From: Dama dama
Lineage: Eukaryota; Chordata; Mammalia; Artiodactyla; Cervidae
Assembly (NCBI RefSeq): GCF_033118175.1
Contig: NC_083691.1
Span: forward strand, 56,820,001-56,884,000
Direction of reading: 5' to 3'
DNA length: 64,000 nt
In this document: in pieces, positions 42,070 through 53,116 of the stretch
Layout of the letters: every line of letters begins with the position of its first letter
Position numbering within the stretch: position 1 is the stretch's first letter
The notes under the pieces: generated by a model
Told to the model about the DNA's origin: nothing
The model's database searches: none
What the model saw: the letters and a program-made list of their open reading frames with translations, nothing else
Translations under genes and position numbers: made by a program

Positions 42070-42352
42070 TTGCTGCTTCCCTTGTGGCTCTGACCGTAAA
42101 GAATCTGCCTGCAATGCGGAAGACCTGGGTTGAGAAGACCCCCTGGAGAAGGAAATGGCAACCCACTCCTTGGACTTCCCTTGTGGCTCAGCTGGTAAAG
42201 AATTCGCCTGCAGTGTGGGAGACCTGGGTTGGGAAAATCCCCTAGAGAAGGGAAAGGCTACCCACTCCAGTATTCTGGCCTGGAGAATTCCATGGGCTGT
42301 ATAATCCATGGAGTTGCAAAGAGTCAGACACAACTGAGCAACTAAACACAGC
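42070..42352 (+). mobile_element. Tandem composite of two Bov-tA units
   Basis: A first unit (42070-42170) with tRNA-derived head and the start of Bov-A stops at 'ggcaacccactcc'. A second complete unit starts at 42173 ('ggacttcccttgtggctcag') and runs to 'caactgagcaactaaacac'. Confidence 0.92.
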
Positions 42353-42755
42353 ACATTTCGCTGCAGTGATTTGTAGAAACACCTTGAAAGTTAAAAGAAA
42401 CTTTACAGGTTAGATCATCCAATTCTTAATTTTACATGTAAAGTCAATGAAGCCAATGGAATAAGGGATCCACGATGGCCCACTTAAGTACTAGTCAAGG
42501 TAGAGCTAGAAACCGGAGTTGGAGCATCACCATCTTGGGGAATTTGGACCCCAGCAAAACATAAGTAGTCCTTAGGCTTGATGTGAGAAGGTGGGAGTGT
42601 TAGGGTAGGCTGTCCATAGAAGTAAAGCAGGAGTGCTGGGAGAAGGGAGAGGAGCGAAGGAGAGGAGCTGGGTTCCAGAGGGCACCGGAAGCCTTGTGCA
42701 TCCTCGGCAGGTCGACTGAGATCACTGAGGGTTCTCATAAGAGTGGTCTCTCCAT
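42353..42755. other. Unassigned unique sequence
   Basis: No gene or repeat recognised. Confidence 0.5.
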
Positions 42756-42890
42756 GGGGACTTCCCTGGCAGTCCAGTGGTTAGGGCTCCACGCTCCCAC
42801 TGCAGAAGGCATGAGTTCGATCACTGGCAGGAGGACTAAGATCCCTTCATGTCCTGCGCTGTTGCCAAAACTTTTTTTTTTTTTAATTTT
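42756..42890 (+). mobile_element. CHR-type SINE, short form
   Basis: 'gacttccctggcagtccagt' head, 'gcatgagttcgatcactgg', then 'gttgccaaaac' and a T-run. Confidence 0.92.
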
Positions 42891-43494
42891 AAAAAATAGA
42901 ATAGTCTCTCCTTGTTCAGGTAACTTGGCTCAGGTATAAAGCACTAAGCAAATCCTTCAAGGCACTCCTTGCCATCCATCCCCTTTAGTCTTAAGATCCT
43001 TCCTTTCTCAAAACCCTCACTGGAGGTTATGTCCTTCTGACTGACAGCCCTTTCATCCTCCTGTTGCAATGACAGGGCTGCTGGCAGCCTCCCCTTTGGA
43101 CTCTGGAGAAGAGAACTACATTTCTGTTGGAACCCTGGACAGAACCTCTCTGACTTCAGTCCTTGAGTTTTTCCTGTCTGTAGTGAACTAAGGTCCTGTA
43201 GAACCACGGTCGTTCACAGGGGCTGGAGGTGATGATCAGAATCAGGGAGGAAGGATGTCACTGCTTACAAAGCAGAGAATAAGCTGATGGTGAAAATAAT
43301 CCAGTGTACTATGCTCCACCTGAAAGGAGAGTTACTGCCCACACTGATAAAATACAAAACTAACTAAAAAAAAAAAAAAAACCAAAGAAGTGCCCCTTTC
43401 AAAATAAAAACAAAATTTTCTTCAGAAATTACTATAGTTTTAGTTGGTTTGAAACTTAGTAAAGAACAAATGATTTACATTGTAGACATTAAGA
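42891..43494. other. Unassigned unique sequence
   Basis: No gene recognised. A poly(A) run at 43367-43381 is simple sequence. Confidence 0.45.
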
Positions 43495-43952
43495 ATGGTA
43501 TGTTTAAAAAATACACAGAAGACTTGAATAGACATTTTTTCAAAGAATACATACAGATGTGAAAAGATGCTCAACATCGTTAGTTATTAGAGAAATGCAA
43601 ATCAAAACCATAATGAGATGTCACCTCACACCTGTCAGAATGGCTGTCATGAAAAAGTCTACAAATAACTGATGCTGGAGAAGATGGGAAGAAAGGGGAA
43701 CATTTGTACACCATTGGTAGGAATGTAAATTGGCTGCACCAATTTAGAGAAGATTATGGAGTTTCCATAAATAGTTAAAAGTAGAGCTACCATATGATCC
43801 AGCAATTCCACTCATGGGTATATATCCAGAAAAAATGAAAATACTAATTCAAAAAGACACATGAATCTCAAAATTCATAGCACTATTTACAATAGCCAAG
43901 ACATGGAAGCAACCTAAGTGCCCATCAATAGATAAATGGACTAAGAAGAAGT

Positions 43953-43994
<42 letters not shown>

Positions 43995-44440
43995 TATTTT
44001 ATTACTTGGCCATAAAAAAGAATGAAATAATGCCATCTGCAGCAACATGAATGGACCTAGAGAATATTGTGCTTAGTTAGATAAGTCAGAGAAAGACAAA
44101 TACTATATAATATCACTTATATGTGGTATCTAAAAAATAATACAAATGAATGTATATGCAAAACAGAAACAGACTCATAGACACAGGACATAGAAAATAA
44201 CCCACTGATTACCAAAGAAGAGAGGGAAGAGGGAAGGGTAAATTAAGGATATAGGATTAACTGCTATGTATAAAATATATAAGCAATAAGGACCTACTGT
44301 ATAGCACAAGGAATTGTGCCCATTATCCTATAATAACCTATAAGAGAATATAATCTGCAGAAATACTGAATCACTATGTTATACACCTGAAACTAACATA
44401 AAATTGTAAATTAACTATACTTCAATTTTTTTAAAATGAT
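43495..44440 (+). mobile_element. L1 LINE 3' region
   Basis: Sense L1 from the ORF2/3' UTR boundary: 'gatgctcaacatcgttagtt', 'agctaccatatgatccagca', 'gacatggaagcaacctaagt', ending 'aactatacttcaattttttt'. Holds an (AT)n run. No intact ORF. Confidence 0.95.
43956..43991 (+). repeat. (AT)n microsatellite inside L1
   Basis: About 18 uninterrupted AT units in the L1 3' UTR. Confidence 0.97.
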
Positions 44441-44469
44441 GTGTTTTAAAATATATGATAAAGGAACGT

Positions 44470-44608
44470 GATGAAATTCATTTATTTATCTGTTTGACTG
44501 TGCTGCAAAGCATATGAGATCTTAGTTCCCTGATGAGGGATCGAAGCCAGGCCCCCTGCATTGGTAGTGAGGAGTCTTAGGCACCTGACCAGCAGGGAAA
44601 TCCCAGTC
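44470..44608 (-). mobile_element. CHR-type SINE, short form
   Basis: 'catttatttatctgtttgac' tail, 'gatgagggatcgaagccagg', 'gaccagcagggaaatcccag' head. Confidence 0.92.
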
Positions 44609-44739
44609 AGTACCACTCTTCCCCTCACTTAATGTCATACGAAATGTTTATAATGCAACTGGAAACATCCCTTTCTCCCGTCCATGTCTTGAGATGCTCT
44701 GATGCCTTTCAATCTATAGGTGTTTACATGAATCAGCAA

Positions 44740-45060
44740 TTTCATTTTTAGGAATTTGTCCTAATAAGCTTGAGTGTGAACACAGATTTCTGCAAAGATA
44801 CTCCCTGCCCACTGTTTATAACAGCAAAATACAAAACTAGAAACATTAATGAGAGCTTAAATAATAATTCATGGTCCACCCATAGTCTGGAATACTACAC
44901 ATGAGAAAGTGTGGTTTGGATAAATAACTTAATGGTACTGGAAAATAGTTAGCCTCTAACTATTTCTAAGTGTAAGTTTCTAAGTGTAAATCAATGTAAA
45001 TAATAATAAATAAATCTAAGTGTAAATCAATGGAATAAAAAGACAATACAAGCTGTTTGA
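44740..45060 (+). mobile_element. Old L1 3' UTR (diverged)
   Basis: 'aggaatttgtcctaataagc', 'ctgtttataacagcaaaata', 'ccatagtctggaatactaca' are old L1 phrases. 44930-45030 contains small local duplications of 'ctaagtgtaaatcaatg'. Confidence 0.7.
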
Positions 45061-45109
45061 CCTTAATCTTGAGAAGGAACAAATATGCATTTTAAAAAAG
45101 ATTGAAGGA

Positions 45110-45242
45110 ACTTCACTGGTGGTCCAGTGGCTAAGACTCTGAACTCCCAATGCGAGGGGCCCAGGTTCGATCCCTTGTCAGAGAACCAGATCCCACATGT
45201 ATCAACTAAAATATCCCACATGTCACAGTGAAGACACAGCAC
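45110..45242 (+). mobile_element. CHR-type SINE abutting BovB
   Basis: 'cttcactggtggtccagtgg' head, 'ggttcgatcccttgtcagag', then 'tcacagtgaagacacagc' directly against the BovB 5' region. Confidence 0.88.
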
Positions 45243-45413
45243 TGGTCCTATGGATCACAGCCTTGTCTAAGTCAGTGAAACTGTGAGCCACGCCATGTAG
45301 GGCCACCCAAGATGGATGGGTCCTGGTGGAGAGTTCTGACAAAACATGGTCCACTGTAGAAGGGAATGCCAAACCACTTCAGTATTCTTGCCTTGAGAAC
45401 ACCATGAACAGTG
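45243..45413 (+). mobile_element. Near-full-length BovB LINE, segment 1 (5' region)
   Basis: 'tcctatggatcacagccttg', 'gagttctgacaaaacatggt', 'cagtattcttgccttgagaa': the BovB 5' region. With 45649-45989, 46999-47594 and 47884-49935 it sums to about 3.16 kb, close to the usual 3.2 kb. Confidence 0.9.
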
Positions 45414-45637
45414 GTGGTGGTGGTGGTGGTCATTTAGTTGCTAAGTTGCGTCCGACTCTTGCAACCCCATGGACTGTAGCCTGCCAGACTCCTCTGTGTA
45501 TGGGATTCTCCAGGCGAGAATACTGGAGTGGGTTGCCATTTCCTTCTCCAGGAAATCTTCCCCACCCAGGAATCGAACCCTGGTCTCCTGCATTGCAGGC
45601 AGATTCATTACTGACTGAGCTATGAGGGAGGCTCCTC
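45414..45637 (-). mobile_element. Bov-tA SINE nested in BovB (insertion 1)
   Basis: Begins with a (GGT)n run, then 'tagttgctaagttgcgtccg' and 'aatcgaaccctggtctcctg'. TSD CATGAACAGTG (45403-45413) / CACGAACAGTG (45638-45648). Confidence 0.94.
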
Positions 45638-45648
45638 CACGAACAGTG

Positions 45649-45989
45649 TGAAGAGGCAAAAAATATGACTCCCCAGGTCAGTAGGTGCCCACTATGCTAC
45701 TAGAGAAGAGGGGAGAAATAATTCCAGAAAGAATGAAGAGGTTGAGCCAAAGTGGAAACAAAGCCCAGGTGTGGATGTAACTGGTAATGGAAGTACAGTC
45801 CAATGATATAAAGAGCAATATTGCATAGGTACCTGGAATGTTAGGTCCATGAATCAAGATAAATTGGAAGTGGTCAAACAGGAGATGGCAAGAGTAAACA
45901 TCAACATTTTAGGAATCAGTGCACTAAAATGGACCAGAATGGGTAAATTTGATTCAGATGACCATTATATCTACTACTGTGGGCAAGAA
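45649..45989 (+). mobile_element. BovB LINE, segment 2 (start of the endonuclease domain)
   Basis: 'tgcataggtacctggaatgt', then codons MNQDKLEVVKQEMARVNINILGIS and 'taaatttgattcagatgacc', the start of the apurinic-endonuclease-like ORF. Breaks at 45989 where a second BovB has inserted. Confidence 0.92.
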
Positions 45990-46988
45990 AACTGTCTCTT
46001 CAGAAATCTGTATGCAGGTCAGGAGGCAACAGTTAGAACTGGACAAGGAACAACAGACTAGTTCCAAATAGGGAAAGGAGTATGTCAAGGCTGTATATTG
46101 TCAGCCTGCTTATTTAACTTATATGCAGAGTACATCATGAGAAACTCTGGGCTGGATGAAGCATAAGCTGGAATCAAGATTGCCGGGAGAAATATCAATA
46201 ACCTCAGATGTGCAGATAACAACACCCTTATGGCAGAAAGCAAAGAAGAACTAAAGAGCATCTTGATGGAAGTGAAAGAGGAGAGTGAAAAAGTTGGCTT
46301 AAAGCTCAACATTCAGAAAACTAAGATCATAGCATCCAGTCCCATCACTTCATGGCAAATAGATGGGGAAACAGTTGAAACAGTGACAGACTTTATTTTG
46401 GGGGGCTCCAAAATCACTGCAGATAGTGACTGCAGCCATGAAATTAAAAGACGCTTGCTCCTTGGAAGAAAAGTTATGACTAACGTAGACAGCATATTAA
46501 AAAGCAGAGACATTACTTTGCCAACAAAGGCCCATCTAGTCAAAGCTACGGTTTTTCCAGTAGTCATGTATGGATATGAGAGTTGGACTATAAAGAAAGC
46601 TGAGCACTGAAGAATTGATGCTTTTGAACTGTGATGTTGGAGAAGACTCTTGAGAGTCCCTTGGACTTCAAGGAGATCCAACCAGTCCTTCCTAAAGGAG
46701 ATCAGTCCTGAATATTCTTTTGAAGGGCTGAAGCTGAAGCTGAAACTCCAATACTTTGGCCACCTGACATGAAGAGCTGACTCATCTGAAAAGACCCTGA
46801 TGCTGGGAAAAATTGAAGGCAGGAAGAGAAGGGGATGACAGAGGATGAGGTGGTTGGCTGGCATCACTGACTCTATGGACTTGAGTTTGAGTAAACTCTG
46901 GGATTTGGTGTTGGACAGGGAGGCCAGGCATGCTGCAGTCCATGAGGTCACAAGTGGTCAGACATGACTGAGTGACTGAACTGAACTA
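45990..46988 (+). mobile_element. Second BovB nested inside the first (insertion 2)
   Basis: A 5'-truncated BovB, from 'ctcttcagaaatctgtatgc' to 'gagtgactgaactgaac'. Flanked by a perfect 10-bp TSD, TGGGCAAGAA (45980-45989 and 46989-46998), which is host BovB endonuclease-domain sequence. The catalytic YADD reads CADN near 46207-46218 and stops break the frame (46022-46610 region), so it is dead. Confidence 0.95.
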
Positions 46989-46998
46989 TGGGCAAGAA

Positions 46999-47594
46999 TA
47001 GGAGAAGAAGAATTAGAAGAAATGGAGTAGCTATAGTCAACAAAGGAGTCTGAAAGGTAGTTCTTGCAAAAATGATAAAATGATCTCTGTTCGTTTCCAA
47101 GGAAAATCATTCAATATCACAGTAATCCAAGTCTATGCCCCAACCACAATGCCAAAGAAACTGAAGTTGAATAGTTCTATGATGACCTACAAGATCTTCT
47201 AGAACTAATATAAAAAAAAAGATGTCCTTTTCATGATAGTGGACTAGAATGCAAAAGTAGGAAGTCAAGAGATACCTGGGGTAATAGGCAAGTTTGGCTT
47301 TGGAGTACAAAATGAAGCAGGGCAAAGGCTAATAGAGTTTACCAAGAGAACGCTTTGGTCATAGCAAACACCCTCTTCCAACAACACAAGAGATGACTCT
47401 GCTCATAGACATCACCAGATGGTCAATACCGAAATCAGATGATTATATTCTTTGCAGCTGAAGATGGAGAAACTCTATTCGATCAGCAAAAACAAGACTG
47501 TGAGCTGACTGTGGCTCAGATCATGAAACCCTTATTGCCAAATTCAGACTTAAATTGAAGAAAGTAGGGAAAACCACTAGACCATTCAGGTATG
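46999..47594 (+). mobile_element. BovB LINE, segment 3 (endonuclease domain)
   Basis: 'gttcgtttccaaggaaaatc', 'cagtaatccaagtctatgcc', 'gtccttttcatgatagtgga': the rest of the endonuclease domain, with stops and frameshifts. Confidence 0.94.
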
Positions 47595-47870
47595 CTGCTG
47601 CTACTGCTAAGTCACTTCAGTCGTGTCCGACTCTGTGCAACCCCATAGACGGCAGCCCACCAGGCTCCCCTGTTCCTGGGATTCTCCAGGCAAGAATGCT
47701 GGAGTGGGTTGCCATTTCCTTCTCCAGTGCATGAAAGTGAAAAAGTGAAAGTGCAGTCGCTCAGTCGAGTCTGACTCTTAGCGACCCCATGGACTGCAGC
47801 CTACCAGGCTCCTCCATCCATGGGATTTTCCAGGCAAGAATACTGGAGTGGGGTGCCATTGCCTTCTCTG
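47595..47870 (-). mobile_element. Bov-A2 SINE nested in BovB (insertion 3)
   Basis: Two tandem Bov-A units joined by 'gcatgaaagtgaaaaagtg'. Perfect 13-bp TSD CCATTCAGGTATG at 47582-47594 and 47871-47883. Low divergence, so a young insertion. Confidence 0.97.
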
Positions 47871-47883
47871 CCATTCAGGTATG

Positions 47884-49935
47884 ACCTAAATCAAATCCCT
47901 TATGATTATATAGTGGAAGTGACAAATAGATTCAAGGGATTAGATCTGATAGACGGAGTGCCTGAAGAACTGTGGACAGAGGTTTGTAACATTGTTCAGG
48001 AGGCCGTGATTAAAACCATCCCCAAGAAAAAGAAATACAAAAAGGCAAAATGGTTATCTGAAAAGGCCTTACAAATAACTAAGAAAAGAAGAGAAGTGAC
48101 AGGCAAAGGAGGAAAGGAAAAATATATCAATCTGAATGCAGAGTTCTCAAAGAATAGCAAGGAGAGAGAAGGAAGCCTTCCTAAGTGATCAACACAAAGA
48201 AATAGAGGAAAACAATAAAATGGGAAAGACTAGAGATCTCTTCAAGAAAATTAGAGATACTGAGGGCACATTTCATGCAAAGATGGGCACAATAAAGGAC
48301 AGAAAAGGTATGGGCCTAACAGAAGCAGAAGATATTAAGAAGAGGTGACAAGAATACACAGAAGAACTATACAAAAATATCTTAATGACCCAGATAACCA
48401 TGATGGTGTGATCACTCACCTAGAGCCAGATATCCTGAAGTGTGAAGTCAAGTGGATCTTAGGAAGAGTTACTAGGAAAAAATCTTGTGGAGGTGGTGGA
48501 ATTCCAGCTGAGCTTCTACAAATCCTAAAAGATGATGTTGTTAAAGTGCTTCACTCAATATGCCAGCAAATTTGGAAAACTTGGCAGTGGCCACAAGACT
48601 GGAAAAGGTCAGTTTTCATTCTAATCCCAAAGAAAGGCAATGCCAAAGAATGTTCAAACTACTGCAAAATTACACTCATCTCACACGCTAGTGAAGTAAT
48701 GCTCAAAAATTCTCCAAGCTAGGCTTCAACAGTATGTGAACTGAGAACTCCCAGATGGTCAAGCTAGATTTAGAAAAGGCAGAGGAACCAGAGATCAAAT
48801 TGCCAACATCCACTGGATCATAGATAAAGCAAGAGAATTCCGGAAAAACATCTACTTCTGTTTCACTGATTACACTAAAGCCTTTGACTATGTGGATCAC
48901 AACAAACTGTGCAAAATTCTTCAAGAAATTGGAATACCGGACAACCTTACCTGCCTCCTGAGAAGCCTGTATGCAGGTCAAGAAACAACAGTTAGAAATG
49001 GACATGGAACAACAGATTGGTTCCAAACTGGGAAGGAGTACATCAAGGCTGTATTTTGTCACCCTGCTTATTTAATTTACATGCAGAGTTCATCATGTGA
49101 AATGCCGTGCTGGATGAAGCACAAGTTGGCATCAAGATTGCCGGGAGAAATATCAATAACCTGATATGCAAATGACACCACCCTTATGGCAGAAAGCAAA
49201 GAGGAGCTAAAGAGCCTCTTGATGAGAGTGAAAGAGGAGAGTGAAAAAGCTGACTTAAAACTCAACATTCAAAAAACTAAGATCATGGCATCCAGTCCCA
49301 TCACTTCATGGCAAATAGATGGGGAAACAATGGAAACAGTGACAGACTATTCTTTTGGGCTCCAAAATCACTGCAGAAGGTGACTGTCACCACGAAATAA
49401 AAAGATCTTTACTCCTTCATAGAAAAGCTGTGACAAACCTAGACAGCGTATTAAAAAGCAGAGACATTACTTTGCTGAGAAATGCCCATCTAGTCAAAGC
49501 TATGGTTTTTCCAGTAGTCATGTATAGATGTGAGAATTGGACCATAGGGAAAGCATAGAGCCAAAGTATTGATGCTTTTGAATGGTAGTGTTGGAGAAGA
49601 CTCTTGAGTCCCTTGGACTTCAAGGAGATCAAACCAATCAATCCTAAAAGAAATCAACTCTGAATATTCATTGGAAGGACTGACACTGAAGCTGAAGCTC
49701 CAATACTTTGGCCACCTGATGGGAAGAACTGACTCATTAGAAAAGACCCTGATGCTGCAAAGGATTGAAGGCAGGACGAGAAGGGGATGACAGAGGATGA
49801 GGTAGTTGACTGGCATCACCAACTCAATGGACATGAGTTTGAGTAAACTCCAGGAGTTGGTGATGGACAGGGAAGCCTGGTGTGCTGCAGTCTATGGGGT
49901 CACAAAGAGTCGGACACGACTGAGTGACTGAACTG
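47884..49935 (+). mobile_element. BovB LINE, segment 4 (linker, RT and 3' end)
   Basis: Runs from 'gacctaaatcaaatccctta' through the linker (frame 47820-48188 overlaps it), the RT thumb/finger region (48345-48722, WPQDWKRSVFILIPKKGNAKECSNY), the RT core (FTDYTKAFDYVDHNKLC at 48860-48910) and the C-terminus to the 3' terminus 'gactgagtgactgaactg'. Several frameshifts and stops. The catalytic region near 49157 reads YAND after a 2-nt deletion. Inactive. Confidence 0.95.
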
Positions 49936-50047
49936 TCTAGTGTACTACATTTAGTATAATGAATGTTTCTCAGAATTTTGTGTATATTTTTTGTAAGTCA
50001 AATTCTATTTTCATTGCCCTTCATTATACTATTATCCAAAGGCATAC

Positions 50048-50338
50048 TCTTAAGGCAGTGGCCCCCAACCTTTTTGGCACCAAGGACAGGTTTCGCGGAA
50101 GACAATTTTTCCATGGACCATAGGTGGTGGACGGTTTCAAGATGATTCAAGTGCATCACATTTATTATGCCACCACTGATCTGACAGGAGGCAGAGTTCG
50201 GGCAGTAATGTGAGTGATGGGGAGTAGCTGTAAATACAGATGAAGTTGGCCCACTGCTTACCTCCTGCTATGTGACCCAGTTCCTAACAGGAACCGTACC
50301 TGTCCATGGCCTGGGAACTGGGGACCCCTGCTTTAAGG
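50048..50338. mobile_element. hAT-type MITE with terminal inverted repeats and 8-bp TSD
   Basis: Element 50056-50330 starts CAGTGGCCCCCAACC and ends GGGGACCCCTG, the reverse complement with mismatches. The interior 'ggtttcgcggaagacaattt', 'catggaccataggtggtgg' and 'tgatctgacaggaggcagag' matches a known mammalian hAT/Charlie-type family. Flanks TCTTAAGG / CTTTAAGG fit an 8-bp hAT TSD (6/8). Confidence 0.85.
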
Positions 50339-50371
50339 TACTTCTGTAGTGTGAATAATACTTGGTAATCC

Positions 50372-50750
50372 ATGTCTTTTTTTAAAGATTTGTTTACTTA
50401 TTTATTTTTGGCTGCACTGGGTCTTCCTTGCTGTGCGCAGTCTTTCTCCAGTTGCAGTGAGAGGGGGCTATTTTGTTTGCAGTGTACAGGCTTCTCATCG
50501 TAGTGACTTCTCTTGTTGCAGAGCATGTGCTCTAGGGCACAAGGGCTTCAATAGTTGTGGCACATGGGCTCAGTAATGGTGGCTCTTGGGCTCTAGACTG
50601 CAGACTCTGTAGTTGTAGACACAACTGTAGTTGTGGTGCGTGGGCTTATTTGCCCTGTGCCACGTGGAATCTTCCTGGACCAGAGACTGAACCTGTGCCC
50701 CTGCATTGGCAGGTGGAGTCTCAAACACTGGATCACCAACAAAGTCCTGT
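50372..50750 (-). mobile_element. CHR-type SINE, long form
   Basis: 'ttacttatttatttttggctgc' tail, 'cagagcatgtgctctagggc' body modules, 'ggaccagagactgaacctg' and 'gcattggcaggtggagtctc' head. Confidence 0.94.
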
Positions 50751-51162
50751 GATCCATCTCTTGCTTATATGATTTGAAATTTAAGATTGTTGTAATGATT
50801 TTCTAAAACTGAACCCTTCTGTATTTTGTGAGTTCCTTCTATTTCTCCTGTGCCTTCCTTCTAACATCTGAGCCAGTGTCCCTGGACCATCTGTCCAGTC
50901 CCCCTGGGACCAGAATGGTCTTCTGGTCAAAGAAGGAGTCAAAGAAACTGGAACCCTATGGACAGAATCCAGTATGCCAATTCTTCAGCCATGTGACTTG
51001 TATTGCATCCTTCTTATTACCATGGTTTTAACATCCTAGAGTCTTAGCCTTCTCCTGGACACCCTGACTTCAGTCTTATGGTTCCTTTGCAAGAGCAAGG
51101 TTACTGGGGGTGGGGAGGGGAGTCTAAAAAAGGCTCCTTAGTAGGTTGATAGCATTTACTTT
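50751..51162. other. Unassigned unique sequence
   Basis: No gene or repeat recognised. Confidence 0.5.
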
Positions 51163-51380
51163 GTGCCTGATGGCTCAAACAGTAAAGATCTGACTGCAGT
51201 GCAGGAGACCTGGGTTCGATCTCTAGGTCAGGAAGATCCCCTAGAGAAGGGAATGGCAACCCACACCAGTATTCTTGCCTGGAGAATCCCATGGACACAG
51301 GAGCCTGCCGGGCTACAGTCCAAGGAGTCACAGAGAGTCAGACATGACTGAACCACTAACACTTTCACTTCACTTTCATC
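51163..51380 (+). mobile_element. Bov-tA SINE
   Basis: 'gcctgatggctcaaacagta' head, 'gggttcgatctctaggtcag', 'ctaacactttcacttcac' end. Confidence 0.94.
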
Positions 51381-51761
51381 AGGGTGATAATAAATAAAAT
51401 AAAAAGTACATTGCTTTAAGAGCTTATGAAGAAGCTTAAGAAAACTTCTGGCTGAAAAAACCAAAGGTGATAAAGGAGGTAAAATTTGAAGTCTGAAAAA
51501 AAGTTTTGAAGTTAGTGCTTAGGGCAAGAGGGCTCTTTGGCAGAGGGAATGGGTGAATGGGATTATGAAGGTAGCAAAGGAGCTTTCCTCCAGATGAAAC
51601 AGAAAATAGTTGACTCTATATGGAGCAGAGCCCAAAGCAGGCAATTCTGGAAGCTTCCATGGAAAATGAAGACTTCATCTATGTATCTAAAAATATCTTC
51701 CCCAATTTTACAGTGACCTTCCTAGGTCTTTCCCTTCTCAATAACCTTACCTCCCCAGTCC
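51381..51761. other. Unassigned unique sequence
   Basis: AT-rich with no gene or repeat recognised. Confidence 0.5.
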
Positions 51762-51980
51762 TAGGGCTTCTGAGGTGGTGATAAAGAATCTACCTGCCAA
51801 TGTAGGAGATGCAAGAGATTCAGATTCTATCCCTGGGTTGGGAAGATCCTCTGGAGAAGGAAATGGCAACCCACTCCAGTATTCTCACTTGGAAAATTCC
51901 ATGGACAGAGGAGCCTGGTGGGCTATAGTCCATGGCGTGGCAAAGAGTCGGATATGACTGAGCAGGCACACACACCTTAG
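51762..51980 (+). mobile_element. Bov-tA SINE
   Basis: Head, shortened at 'ggcttctgaggtggtgataa', to 'atatgactgagcaggcacac'. TSD 'agtccta' on both sides. Confidence 0.94.
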
Positions 51981-52041
51981 TCCTACATAGCCAAAATGTG
52001 ACCAAATTGGATTAGAACAGATTGCCTTTGACCTAACCTCT

Positions 52042-52170
52042 ATTTTTTTTTTTTTTTTTTTGGCAGTGCCACAGAGTGTTGGATAATGATTCCTCGACTA
52101 GGGACCAAACCTACATTCCCTGCATTGGAAGCACAGAGTCTTAACCAATGGACCACCAGGGAAGTCCCTG
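52042..52170 (-). mobile_element. CHR-type SINE, short form
   Basis: T18 tail (52045-52062), 'ctcgactagggaccaaacct', 'ggaccaccagggaagtccct' head. Confidence 0.93.
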
Positions 52171-52902
52171 ACTTTACCTTTTTAATAAGCACTTCTTCCC
52201 CCTTCCCCTCCTTGGTTATGCTTAGTTCCCACCCGCCACCCCCTGCCCCCCAGAATGCTCAAGATCTAGGAAAGAAGCACCCACGGTGATCACTGTATCA
52301 TTTCTACAGGGGGTATATCCTTGTTACTCAGGTGTGAGACTTCACATGATATTTTCCAAGAAAAGGAAGATGCCACCTGGGAGAGGAGCCTGGACTGGTG
52401 CTGAGGCTGGTGCTGAGGCTGAGAGCCTGGGCTGAGACGGGTTTGTGCACTCACTGGGATCTGGCTGATGTCAATAATCTCTACTATGCAAATGAGCAAA
52501 AAAAAAAAAAAAAAGAAGAAGGGTCTTGTCTAGACCAGAAATCAGAACTCAGTGGGAGGTCGCCAAAGGGTGTGGTACAGCTGGAAACAGAAAAATTGTT
52601 TCATCTGGCCTTGAACAGGATATTCAGCAGACTAGCTCCAGGGAGGCGGCTAACAATGCTGAGCCCAGAGGCCCCATGAGGAGAGGCCAAAAAGTTGCTA
52701 AGAGAGAATTCAAGACTGAATGCTCACAGCCTCCATCAGAAAAATGTGAATGGGGAATTAGAGATCTAGCATCAGGGGAAAACTGCCCTTTGCAGATCTA
52801 TTTTTAGTGATTCTTTCCATTTTATTTATTTCCCTTTGGAAGTAAGTGAACCTTAAGTGGGTCTTGAATGCTGCCTGGCAGTTATACTGTGCTTCTTTCA
52901 TC
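52171..52902. other. Unassigned sequence with a poly(A) run and short tandem repeat
   Basis: 52395-52425 has 'ggtgctgaggct' repeated, and 52498-52514 is a poly(A) run. Frames of 93 codons here are unrecognised. No supported gene. Confidence 0.4.
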
Positions 52903-53116
52903 CATGGCTTCCCAGGTGTCTCAGTGGTAAAGAATTCTCCTGCCAACGCAGGAAATGTGGGTTCAATCCCTGGGTCGGGAAGATCCCCTGAAGAAGGAAA
53001 TGGCTACCCACTCCAGTATTCTTGCCTAGGAAGTCACGTGGACAGAGGAGCCTAGCAGGCTACCGTCCACGGGGTCACAAAAGCGGCAAACGTGATTTAG
53101 CGACTAACAATACCAC
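52903..53116 (+). mobile_element. Bov-tA SINE
   Basis: 'ggcttcccaggtgtctcagt' head, 'ggttcaatccctgggtcggg', 'gtgatttagcgactaacaa'. Confidence 0.95.
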
